Source: Brevipalpus yothersi
Taxonomy: Eukaryota > Arthropoda > Arachnida > Trombidiformes > Tenuipalpidae
DNA length: 64,000 nt
Assembly (NCBI GenBank): GCA_003956705.1
Contig: QZCP01000024.1
Coordinates: forward strand, 85,292-149,291
Direction: 5' to 3'
Under the pieces are notes generated by a model. The model saw nothing but the letters and a program-made list of their open reading frames with translations, had not been told where the DNA came from and searched no databases. Numbering within the stretch: the stretch's first letter is position 1; each line of letters opens with the position of its first letter. Below, in pieces: positions 33,294-44,400 of the stretch. Made by a program: the position numbers and the translations under genes.

Positions 33294-36200
33294 TCAAACG
33301 CTAGAAAATGCTATCTTATAAATATCCTCATAATGATCTACAAAATGTACTTCTAAATCACTTTTTATAAAATCAGGTAGCTCAGCAAAGTCTTTTCGAT
33401 TTTCGCTTGGGAAGATTAAACAATTGACGTTTGCACGTCGTGCAGCGATTGTTTTCTCTCTTACTCCTCCAATAGGCAGAATCTTTCCATTAAGAGATAT
33501 TTCTCCAGTCATGGCAAGATTATTTCTAATAGGCTTATTTAGTGCAAGAGAGAGAATCGCTGTAACGATTGTACAACCAGCACTCGGACCATCTTTGGGA
33601 GTAGCTCCTTCTGGAACATGTAAATGTATATGTGCTTTGCGTAGAAAATCATTACTACTATCGATTTGATTGAGGAACTTTTTAGCAAATGAATAGGAAA
33701 TATCTACACTCTCTTTCATGACATCACCAAGATGCCCAGTATATTTGATGGTTCCTATGTCAATCTCTTCTGATTTTTTAGGAGGCTCTTTTAAAGGTCG
33801 ATATAGAACAGTTTCGATGAACAAAACAGAGCCGCCCATTGCAGTCCAAGCTAGTCCCATAGAAACACCCACTGGTGGTTGATCGTACATACGATCTGAA
33901 GTGAAGACTGGCTTCCCTACGAATTTGGACAAGTTATCAGGATTAATTTCAATTCTTTCCTCTTCCTTTTTCACAATCTTGTAGGCAGCTTTACGCATTA
34001 TCTTTTCGATGTGCTTTTGTAAATTACGAACTCCGCTCTCTCGACAGTATGAGCGAATTAATGTTTGCAAGATTTCCGGAGAAATATTGATCATTTCCGG
34101 AGTCACTCCAGACTTATCTCTAGCTTGTGGAATCAGATAATTCTAGAGAGAGAAAATTTGTTGTAAATCATAGCCATTCGTACAAGCAAATCTTACCTCT
34201 GCAATTGCTATCTTCTCCTCAGCAACATACCCAGAGACTTCAATTATCTCCATCCTGTCTCTTAATGGCTCAGGGATTGTATCCAGCACATTAGCGGTGC
34301 AGATGAATAGGACTTTTGATAGGTCAACGGTGACATCCAAGTAATGATCGAGGAAGTTGGCATTTTGCTCAGGATCGAGAAGCTCTAAGAGAGCTGAAGA
34401 AGGATCACCTTGATACCCTTTGCCGATTTTATCGATTTCGTCAATCAAAATGAGAGGATTCTCAGTCTTAGTCTTTTTCAAAGATTGTATCATTTTCCCT
34501 GGCATTGCTCCAACGTAAGTTCGACGATGGCCCTTTATTTCAGCAACATCAGTCATACCACCGACACTGAAACGAAAATACTGAAAAAGAAGAAATATTT
34601 CAGGTTTTATCATCAGTCAGAAACAAAATATCGACCAAGGTGCTCAAATCGAGCAGTTGGACAATGACTTCAGATAAATTAGGTCTTAAAGAAACTTATT
34701 CATGAGATTATACGGATTTGAAATCAAGAGATGATTCCTGTAAACATTTTATCCCTAAACATCTCATCGGAAAACTCACCTCCCTATTGAGGGCTCTTGC
34801 GATCGATTTGGCAATGCTCGTTTTGCCTACTCCTGGTGGTCCATGGAAACAGAGAATCTTTCCTTGACTTTTACCTCTTAAATGACTAACAGCAATAAAT
34901 TCGAGAATTCTTTTCTTCACGTCTTCCATACCGTAGTGATCTTCTTCCAATATCACTTTGGCACGGTGAAGATCGAAATTCTCTTCACTATATTTACCCC
35001 ATGGTAAATTTGTCAACCAATCTAGATAATTGCGAGTCACACTAAATTCAGATGAATGATTATCAAGTAATGATAGCTTGTTGAGTTCTTCTTCGATAAC
35101 TTCCATGACGTGCTTGGGTACCACCAAATCTTTCAAGCGTTGTCGAAATTTTTCCTCCAGGTTATCTTTGTCATCTTTCTCTGTCCCAAGTTCTTTTTTG
35201 ATCAATTTCATTTGCTCTCTGAACATACGTTCTCTATGTTCCTGCTTTACCTTCTTCTCAACCTCTTTACCAATTTTCTGCTGAAGGTTGCTAAGGTCAA
35301 GTTCTTTTCTCAACAATTCATATGTCAGCTCAAGTCTCTTCGGTATGCTAGTTTCCTCTAAAACTCTTTGGAGCTCTTGATGCTCAGCACCAGTTAAAGC
35401 AGCTCCAAGATCTGATAGATATTCTGGATTATCAACAGCACGTTGTCCTTGCATCATTTGAGAAAGCGAATATCGATATAATGGATTCAACTCGATTATT
35501 TCACGAATTATCTGACCAATTTCTTGAGATCTCGTCCTCAACTGCTCTGTCATCTCAAACTTTTCAGGTAAAACATTCTCAACTTGAGCCAAGAGGATGC
35601 CAGTCACATTATCAGGATGTTCACCACCGAACTCAGGGACTTTCAAGTCACCTGAGATATTGTTCCCCTTTTGTCGTCTTGATCGTCGCTTGGGTTGTTT
35701 ATCATTATTGTTGTGACCATTGACTTCGGAAGCTTCAGTGACTGATTTGATCACTTTTATTCTGCGATGAGATTGAACCACCATCCGCAACCGTGTTCCC
35801 AAATCTTGTAGCTCGATAATCTGGACAAAAGTTCCAACAGGATATATTTCTTCTAGATCATGTACAGGTGTATCATCACGGGAATCATTTTTCTTGAGAA
35901 AAACTCCCGCATAAGGTTGATTAAGGCGAACTTTACGTTTAATGAGTGAAATGAGAGAAGGTTGAGTGATGTCTATTATTTTCAGAAAACGTGGAAAAAC
36001 TGGTGTACCATGGATCGCAATCACTGGTACTATGGGCCAAACTTCAGGCACAATCATTGTAGTCAATGTTTTTGGGATACTCTGATTGACAGCATAATCA
36101 GCCTCAGCATCGGTGTACACATTTGCATCCTCATTTTCCTCATCATTGTTGTCATCATTTCTGTTTGGATTACAAAAGTTTCTTCGCTGAGATGCACCAA

Positions 36201-36390
36201 GAGGTTGGAGAGAATATCCGCAAAACCTATTCACCCGGAAATCATTACGATCATATAGTTGATACGATAAGCCGTGAACACATGCAGTTGAAGTTCGAAA
36301 AATATTCTGATAAAACTGTCTATGAAGAAATAGTCTCTCTGCCAAACGCAGGCATTGAGAAGAACGGATCTTACATAAACCAGTAATCAT
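33294..36390 (-). CDS. Lon: Mitochondrial Lon protease (ATP-dependent, S16 family)
   Basis: Three exons, 36390-34780, 34580-34197 and 34142-33294, are joined by introns of 199 and 54 bp (all GT-AG, phase 0) and give 947 aa, the usual length. The ATG at 36390 opens an Arg-rich presequence (MITGLCKIRSSQ...) suited to mitochondrial import. An acidic low-complexity stretch and a LON substrate-binding domain follow, then a coiled helical region and the AAA+ module. Walker A is GPPGVGKTS (residue about 515) and Walker B is LILIDEIDK (about 585). The C-terminal protease domain carries the Ser-Lys dyad in DGPSAGC (Ser about 847) and GGVREKT (Lys about 892). It degrades damaged matrix proteins. The gene appears intact. 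An AATAAA-type signal (minus strand) lies at about 33159-33164. Confidence 0.95.
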
Positions 36391-37860
36391 GTCACCTGGA
36401 ATTGACACCCAAACTCATACTAACTGTCGAAATTAATCTTCAAGACCCAAAATAAATTATCAATACACACTATATCAAAATATTTACACATCGATCCATA
36501 TGAACTTAATATTATGAACCGGGCCACAAGCATGGTAAAAAATTTTTGATCAAACTGCGCAATACAATCAAAACATTGAAGCACGTGGTTACTATTTATC
36601 AAGTGTGGCGCTTAGAAGTGAAACTTTTCAAGGTTTTCAAATGCTTTTCTGGTCAAGTTTGGTTAATCCTTGGAGGATTATAGAGTACTTAAAGTATGCT
36701 GAAAATTTTCATTGTTGTTCGTGTCCACTGACCTTCATCGAAGTGAATATGCCTTGATATCTTGTTGTTACTCATTTAGTGACCCACTGTTTTGAAAATT
36801 CTTCGCTTCATGTTTTCTAGTGTTTCCGATTTTTCTTTATTTCCAGAAATAAACACTGTTTAGGTATAAACCAGCAGTGGGGTTAATCAAAAATCTTCTA
36901 ACCTCCTTTGGGTATAGAATCAGCAGCTCTGATTGGTTAAAAGTTGGCCTGCAATCTCTGTGTCAGTGTCAAAGTCTACTAGCACTGTTTTCAATGATAG
37001 TAAAATGCTACAACTCAAGAAGAGAAGATTATTTGGAAACCTTCAAGCTCTACCTTCAGCCCCTCGGTCATGGTGAATGCATCCATCAACTCAAAACCCA
37101 ATTCAAGAGCCAAATAATATTGAACTCAACAACATTGTTATCAGTCGACTCTCCAGTGGATTGAGGGTTGATAGAAGATGTTGAAACTATTTATCTCTCT
37201 CTTCAAGAGGGAATATTTTCTCCTCCATCAAATGGGCCCTTTAGTTTGCTGATTTTGTACCATAAGTGATGACATGGCTCGAACGATTATATCTTCGATG
37301 CAACATCTACTCTTTCTCCAGAAGAGCGAAGTGACTACTCTTATCCAATCGCCTAATTGAAGAAAAGTCTATAATCATCTCCAACTTCAATATTAATTGT
37401 GTGCCTCATCTTCAAATGCTTTTCTGGATTTCTTCAATTTTATAGCCTAAACTTTGGTATTTTCGGTGCTAAAAGTTGTAAGTTTGCCAAATACTACTCC
37501 CGCTTCTATAAAATTTAGCTCTCTCGGCTTCTACTGATTTTTATAGGTTGTAATTATTATTCGTAACTTGTACGCGCGTTTCTTATGCCTCCACTATTTC
37601 TACTCCCTCTCACTCTTCAGCAGTAAGTAATCAATCGGGCACCAGTATAGCTTGAACAAGCACTATGAAGCAACTTGTACAAGAAGCTACTGAAACATTG
37701 AAGACCTCATCGGCCACGAAAAAACAGAGTCATTACCTCCTGTGTCAATGGAGAGTGCACCTGGAAGTTCAGAATCAGAATTCACTGTTTCTTAAACGAC
37801 TGTTCATCTTTGGAAAAGGAACATCATGAGTATATCATGATCGTCTGAACTGGAGGAATC
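36391..37860. other. Interval upstream of Lon, no gene seen
   Basis: The left part should hold the Lon promoter and 5' leader on the minus strand, but I see no clear core element. The rest has no recognisable coding sequence. A plus-strand frame at 36877-37164 has no motifs. Confidence 0.4.
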
Positions 37861-38940
37861 TCAATGGCTGAATCAATCCCAATCTCACAGGACGACGAAA
37901 CTTCGGTATCAACTGATGGTGATTTGGCAACAATATATTCATCTCCTCCGTCAATTGATCGCACCAGCAATCAAAATGGGACCAGATTTGGAAGCACAAT
38001 TGCTGTACCCGTTCCTACATCTCCTCCTCCTTCTAGTATATTCACAACCATAGTCTCTTTAGTTACTGATTTCATGTCAGAAGTCACGGCTGGGTCACCA
38101 GTTGCCTCTAATGTTTCTATCTCTGATTCGATAACCTCTTCATCTTCATCAACAGCGGAGCCTACTACCCCGATAACCATTCCTCACTCAGTCGAACACT
38201 CATCGACTCTTCCATCTGTAACCAGCTCTGAAACTTTTCAACCATCCAGGTCATCAGCACCTTAAACTTGGTCCGCTCGAGACGAGGTAATTTCTCAATG
38301 TACTGAAGATCAAGATGAAGATGTTGAAGTGAGGGCTTCTCCATCGAGCTCTACAGCTATTTCTATGATTATTGAAGCCTCAACAAAAATACCTAACTCA
38401 GAATTCATTATTTCTCAGACGACCAGAGCACAAAATTCTTCACCATGACCTGTAACGGTAACCCCGACAGCTCTAGATGATGGACTATTTACATCGGTTG
38501 ATAATATATCTTCGGGAACATCTTCATCCTCTCCATCATCGATCTCAACTGATATGATCAACATCGTCATCGAGCTCGATCCCAGTCTCCCGAGACGACG
38601 AAATTTCGGTTTCAACTGATAGCGACTTGACAACAATCTATTCATCACGGTCAATTGATCAAACCAGTGCCCAAAATGAGACTAGATCAGAGAGCAGAAC
38701 TGCTGTACCCGTTCCTACATCTCCTCCTCCAACTAGTATATTCACAACCATAGTTTCCCTAGTTAATGATCTCTTGTCAGAAGTCACGACTGAATCACCA
38801 GTTGTCTCGGACGTTTCTACCTCTGATTCAATATCTCAAACTCTTACAGGAGAAGCAAATAGTTCCATCACACCAAATTCCTCACCCGTTGCTACTAGCT
38901 TAGCACAACCTTCAATCTTCAGAAATGAGCTCTAGTGGTT
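37861..38940 (+). pseudogene. Inverted partial copies of the mucin exon
   Basis: Plus-strand frames at 37864-38265 and 38627-38935, plus segments between them in other frames, are close copies of Ser/Thr-rich modules of the large mucin-like gene that lies on the minus strand from 41.4 kb. Shared blocks include PVPTSPPPTSIFTTIVSL, DETSVSTDGD, TTPITIPHSVEHSSTL and DEDVEVRAS. The order of modules is rearranged relative to the gene. There are stops (38263, 38447), no cysteine modules and no signal peptide. It is best read as an inverted duplication fragment that has decayed. Confidence 0.8.
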
Positions 38941-39579
38941 TACCGGACAATGATGAGACTAGAAACAGTACCGTAGCACCACCAGAACAAGGTAGTTTTG
39001 ATAATTTTGTAAACTACACACCACCCAAGACGAGAGGACCATCATCTCCTGCTTGAGCGCTGGTTTGAACCCATTCGGATCTCTGGGTGGCCTCAAAGCC
39101 GAAAAACTAAGTTGAGATATTTGAGCACTTCATCAAGACAAGAAGAGAAAATATGGCGATCAAGTTCTTCATGAAATTTAACTCACACCACCGTATACAC
39201 AAACGATGTTAAATGAAGAGATTAATTAGATTATTTGATAGGTAAGATATTTTTCAATAGGTTTAATTAAGATTGAAATAGGTCCCCACCCTGAAATGGA
39301 AGCGATCAGAAACTAGTAAAATTCCATTTCATTTCCCTCTACGAGCTGATGCAATCCCAACAGCTAAATTTCATCATTTTGCAGACTTATATAGAGTCAA
39401 AAACTGATCAATGTTTCAAATTACTGGTTCCCATGGCAACAGCCTTGGGTAAACCCCACCCCAAAACCGGTTTAACCGGTTTTTATCGACAAATTAGGAC
39501 TCAAGGTCACAGAAGCACCGCCCTTCACTCATGCGTAGAGATTCAATTTCCACTGCGCCTGACGGCTCCCTCGGAAGGG
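38941..39579. other. Interval without a recognisable gene
   Basis: Includes the possible tail of the mucin-copy fragment (to about 39050) and a unique stretch. A plus-strand frame at 39349-39621 runs into the TATA region and has no motifs. Confidence 0.4.
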
Positions 39580-39587
39580 TATAAATA
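39580..39587 (+). promoter_or_regulatory. TATA box, probable promoter of the gene at 40346
   Basis: TATAAATA follows a GC-richer stretch. About 60 bp downstream is a good splice donor, TTTTTAGA|GTAAGT (donor at about 39648). A noncoding first exon of roughly 35 bp could splice to an acceptor just before the ATG at 40346 (CATCTCATAG or TTCTTCTCCAG, about 40317-40340). This layout is inferred from motifs only. Confidence 0.45.
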
Positions 39588-39686
39588 TCGCAGCAAAATC
39601 CCACGATTTACACTCTCGTAGCAGCATCTTTTTAGAGTAAGTCAACCTTCTTACGTGCCAGTATCCTTAACTAAATCCTGTTCCAT

Positions 39687-39706
39687 CTAACCTAACCTAA
39701 CCTAAC
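39687..39706. repeat. CCTAA telomere-type repeat tract 1
   Basis: Four CTAAC units in tandem, the arthropod TTAGG repeat on the opposite strand. It lies inside the proposed 5' intron of the gene at 40346. Confidence 0.8.
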
Positions 39707-39846
39707 ATTACCATCACTCTGGGTGAGTTAAATTTTTTTTTTGATCGTCCAAAGTCAGCGAGTGGTCCCGTTTTGATCGTCAGTCGTCAACGAGTTTCCC
39801 ACCACCCCATACCCTCCCAGAGGGTATCCCCAGGTGTTAACCTGAC

Positions 39847-39873
39847 TTAACCTAACCTAACCTAACCTAACCC
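39847..39873. repeat. CCTAA telomere-type repeat tract 2
   Basis: Five near-perfect CCTAA units preceded by ACCTGACTT. Between this and tract 1 a GTTTTGATCGTC...GTCAACGAG-type motif also occurs twice (about 39741-39805), so the two arrays may have arisen by local duplication. Confidence 0.8.
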
Positions 39874-40345
39874 ATCTTGATGGAACTTTACAATCCCACC
39901 AAACTTACCCATTAGATACAACTCGTCGAGTATAGTATCTCACCCATATTTTCCATCATCTTGTTCAGCTTTTATTAAATCACATTTGATAAAAGATGAA
40001 CAAGATGAAAAATCATTAATTCACTTCAACAAAAGTGACCACCATCAACCAGCAGCCGAGAGCAAGTGAACCACAATCAATATGGCGACGAGAGTGAGCT
40101 CAGCTCCCTCACTTCTCTTCCAATTGATTGACCTTGTTGCGCACATGCCAACAAATGCCCCCCCTCTCTCACTGTCTCTTCATATCTCCCCACATTCCAT
40201 CAACTTGTAATCACTTTGATGTAAAACTATGAGCCGCCTCTTACGGTGGTGAGAATGCTGGGTGCGATGAGAGCCTTACTAATAGATATTTTTATCTCTC
40301 TCCTCTCCATCTCATAGGTCTCTCTCGTAGTTCTTCTCCAGCGAA

Positions 40346-41090
40346 ATGATACCAATAACAGATGATTCAGATATTTTGAGTGATATATGTAAGTTGCACA
40401 AAAAAAACTATGAAGTCATTTTGGAAGTCACTGAACTTGATGAAAAAAATTTTTTCAGCTATCAAGATACTCAATCAGTTCTTCGTTCATTCTCTGGGCA
40501 AACGACTGACTCGAGGAAGCACACCATCTCCACCTCGCTCGCCGAGATCTGATTCACTCGATTTGGTGGACGATGAGCAGAAAGAGGTTCACATGCGAGA
40601 AACTCTCGGTTTGGTACGATCAGAATCTCATACAATCGCCGAGCTAGATGAGCCGATCGTGTTGCTTGATACTTTGGACATTAATCTGCTCTCCAAGAAC
40701 GATAAAGTGAAATTGGAGAAAGGACTGAGGCAAGCAAGGAAAAATTTCACGGAAGCTCATGGCCATTTCGATCTCACCTCTGATCTTGTGTGGAGATACT
40801 TAAAGCAAACCCTGCCTGTTATGCTAGTCCGTCCAGAAGAACTGCAAGCTTCATTAGCCCGACAAGAGCGATACTGTGGAACGAACATTCCATATGCACA
40901 ACTCGCAAACCACCGATCGACTCTCAAGACAGCTCACAATCGTAAAGAAGGCCACGAGAACGACATTCTCATCAGCCGCGCATCATTGAAGAAATTCAAT
41001 TTGTCGGCCAAAGATGCCAAGCCTTTGGTAAAACAAGCGCAGGCTTGTTATATCAAAATTGATTCTCCTGTTGACAGGAGCTCAATGTAA
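40346..41090 (+). CDS. Unrecognised 224-aa protein, two coding exons
   Basis: Exon 1 is 40346-40388 and exon 2 is 40459-41090, joined over a 70-bp intron (GTAAGT...TTTTTTCAG) with the reading frame kept. The product is hydrophilic, without a signal peptide or membrane segment. It has a basic, Pro/Ser-rich stretch (RGSTPSPPRSPRSDS, residues about 30-45), an acidic patch, and a conserved-looking helical C-terminal half (DLVWRYLKQTLPVMLVRPEEL, then RASLKKFNLSAKDAKPLV). I do not recognise the family. A TATA box at 39580 with a spliced leader and an AATAAA at about 41170 support a real gene. If the intron were ignored, a frame opening at 40380 would give a longer but less convincing N-terminus. 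Confidence 0.65.
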
Positions 41091-41167
41091 AACTAATTCG
41101 TTAACATTTTTTTGTAATATTCGATCATATAGATCACTTAACTTTATCGCTCTGGGAAGTATAAGAA

Positions 41168-41173
41168 AATAAA
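41168..41173 (+). terminator. Poly(A) signal of the gene at 40346
   Basis: An AATAAA-type hexamer in GAAAATAAAATTTTTC about 80 bp after the stop codon at 41090. Confidence 0.5.
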
Positions 41174-41424
41174 ATTTTTCTGATCTCATGAGATCCAAAA
41201 ATAATTGTTCTTGACTTCATTTTTTGTCAGCCCATCAGACCAAAATTGATCGTGGGTCGAAATTGTAAAGTTTACTGTTGAATGAATTGAGGGAAGAGAT
41301 CATAATGGATGAAAGATGAGAGGTTTGGCTCTGTCCAAACTAGCAGCTTCTAGTTATGTACATGATGAGGTTTCGTGAAAAACTGTGGCACCAGTTAGAG
41401 GAAGAAAAAATAGTGTATAAAGTT

Positions 41425-44400
41425 CTAGGAACTTGTTGAATTGAAAGCAGTCCGTTTTCTACGGAATTGGTCAGCAAGGTGACTTCGGCTCATACGCAGG
41501 AGTAGCGGTCCTTGCGGTGGACAGTTCTGAGGATTACATTTCATGATTCCATCGACTTCACACTTACAGTCCATGCATTGACCATTTGGTTGCTTAATTG
41601 ATTGGCCTACATAATAAAATTCGCCATTCACGTTACATCCTGAAAAAAATAATTTCGTTAATCCTCTTGTCTCTAAATAATCTTAGCTATCGTCGATGGC
41701 TTACCCTTAACTCTACGAGTTGTCCTCAAGAATGGGAGTGGTGTAGTAGTGGATAGATTGAGAGAGATGATTTTCACCGCTGTCGGAGTAAAACAGAATT
41801 GATTATTTCAAGAACTAGGCAATTCTAGAACACAAAATAAAGATACATGAAGAGAAATGCTGAAAACTTACGGCATTCGTATCTGGGACAACAGAATCCT
41901 TCGATGGGAGTTTGCAGACATCCAGCAACTGGGGGAGGACAAGTTTGCTGGAGGCAAATAATGTCTCCTCGGAAACAGAAGCAAAAATCACATGGGTTTG
42001 GACGAGGAACTTGTTCCGCTGACTGATAAACCTTTCCATTATGGAAACAAGCTAGGAGGAAATAGAAGTTAACGAGTTAGTGAGATATTCTCATTATTGG
42101 CAAGAGTGAGATGCGAGTGTAAGACTAGTGATTTCCTATCAATATGATTTATTACAGAGGGATCGTATGAAAACCATTAACACAACTCACATGATTCTTC
42201 GATTTCATCGCCTGCATCATCCTGATCTTTAACTGTTTCCTCCGTAGTTGTATTGAATGGAAGTGGGGTGGAAGATGGAATTGATGAGCTAGAGGGACGG
42301 AAAGTGCTGGAAAAGCTTATTACGGAAGATGGTGAAGGACTCGATGAGGGTTCAGTGGAGAACGTAGTCGACTTTTCTTCAACTCGGAAAGAAGTTGGAG
42401 AAGTGTAATTATCTCGTTCTACTGGAGATGAAGTTGTAGAAGATGTTGTATTGATGACGGATGTGTTCGAAACAACTGACGAACCAGTGGCCATTCCTCC
42501 GGTAACGAAGGAGACTATGGTGGTGAATATACTTGTGGCAGGAGGAGAAGTAGGAAGAGGTACAGCAGTTGTGCTCTCTGATCTAGTCTCATTTTGGGCA
42601 CTGGTTTGATCAATCGACGGAGAGGATGAATGAATCGTCATCGAATCATCTCCAGTTGATTTAGAACCTTCATCATCTCGAGAGACTGGGTATGAGCTCG
42701 AAGATGATGTTGATGACACTACTGGGATTTCCGTTGTGACATATTCTTTTGGGATGATAGTACTGAGTTGTTCAGTTTTCATTGTTTCACGAACAGTTGA
42801 CGACTCGGTAGTGATAGAATCGGAGGCTACAGTGGTGAAATTACTCGAAGAAGGAGAAGAGGTAGGATAATATGCAGGAGTTATTGTTTCTGATTTTGTT
42901 TCGTTTTTAGTGAAGATCATATCAGTTGACGATGATACTGGAAGTTCAGTTGTGACCGCAGTTGTGCTTTCGAATCTGGTCTCATTTTGAGTGCTGGTCT
43001 GATCAACTGACGGAGGAGATGAATGAATTGTTGTCGAATCACCATCAGTTGATACCGAAGCTTCATCGCTTGAAAACGATGTCGATGATGATACTGGAAT
43101 TGAGCTCGATGACGATGTTGAAGATGATACTGGAAGTCCAGTTGTGACATATTCTTTTGGTGTAGTGATAATCTCCTCAGTTTTTGTTGTTTCTCGGACA
43201 GTGGACGGCTCAGTTGTTACTAACTCAGAGACGACAGTCGAGTAGGGAGAAGTAGTCGGAATGAAGACACGAGTTGTGGTTTCTGGTTTTGTTTCATTTC
43301 TAGTGAAGATCATATCAGTTGAGATAGATGATGGAGAGGATGAAGAAGTTTTCGAAGATATATTATCAATCGATGGGAATAGTCCATTATCTAGTACTGT
43401 GGTGGTCACCGTTACAGGTGATGGTGATGAAGACATCGGTGGCACGGATGACACATCTTCTTTTAGAGAGGAAGTTGTTGTCTCAGCATCTTTCATCTCC
43501 CTTTCTGTTTGAGAATGAACTTCGAATGTTGTTGATGCCGATGTCTCTGTGGCTAGAGAACTGATGGTAGAGCTTGAAGTTACAGAAGTATCTTCATCTG
43601 CTTCTCCTCGAGGAGATGTTGCATTTTGTTCTTCAGCGCTCTGAGTAACGGTGCTAACAAGTTCCGGTTGTCCAGTTTTGCTATCCATGGGCACTGGAGA
43701 TGATGATTGTATTTCTCGAGCAGGCGAGAAAGTTGTCGATGTATCGGTAAGATCTTGTTCTGGTCGAGTTACAGTGCTGGTTTCAGCCTGAACAATGACA
43801 GGTGGATTACTAGTGCTCACTCCTGGAGATGGAGAAGAAGCAGAGACACTAGATGTAGGGGTAGATGTTGGTGATGATATGTCTGTACCAATACTTGCCG
43901 AAGATGTTGAAGAATCTTGTGCTTTGGTCGTCTGAGCAACAGTGAATTCTGAGTCAGAAATTCTTGTTGAGGCTTCAGTAATGATAGAACTAGCTGTAGA
44001 GCTCGATGGTGAAGCGCGCACATCAACATTCTCATCTCGATCTCCAGTACTTTGAGAAGTTATCTCGTCTCGAGCGGATGAAGTTTCAGGTGCTAATGAA
44101 GTTGTTATTGTAGCAACATCTTGTTGTGTCACTGGTTCCATACTATCGGGTTGACTTTCAGTTGAGACCGAAGATGTGGGCTGCGTAACTTTTGTAGGTG
44201 ATGAGGTCTTTGATGTATCAGTAAATTCTTGTTCTGGTTGTCTCATAGTGCTTGTTTCTGTCTCGATAGTATCTGATCGAGTACTGATGGTGATTGCTGG
44301 AGTCTGAGAAGAGGTAGGAATGCTAGAAGTATCAGGAGCACGAGTGGAAGTTGTGGTTTCCTCTGGACGATCACGAACAGTGGTTGGCACACTTGTTACC

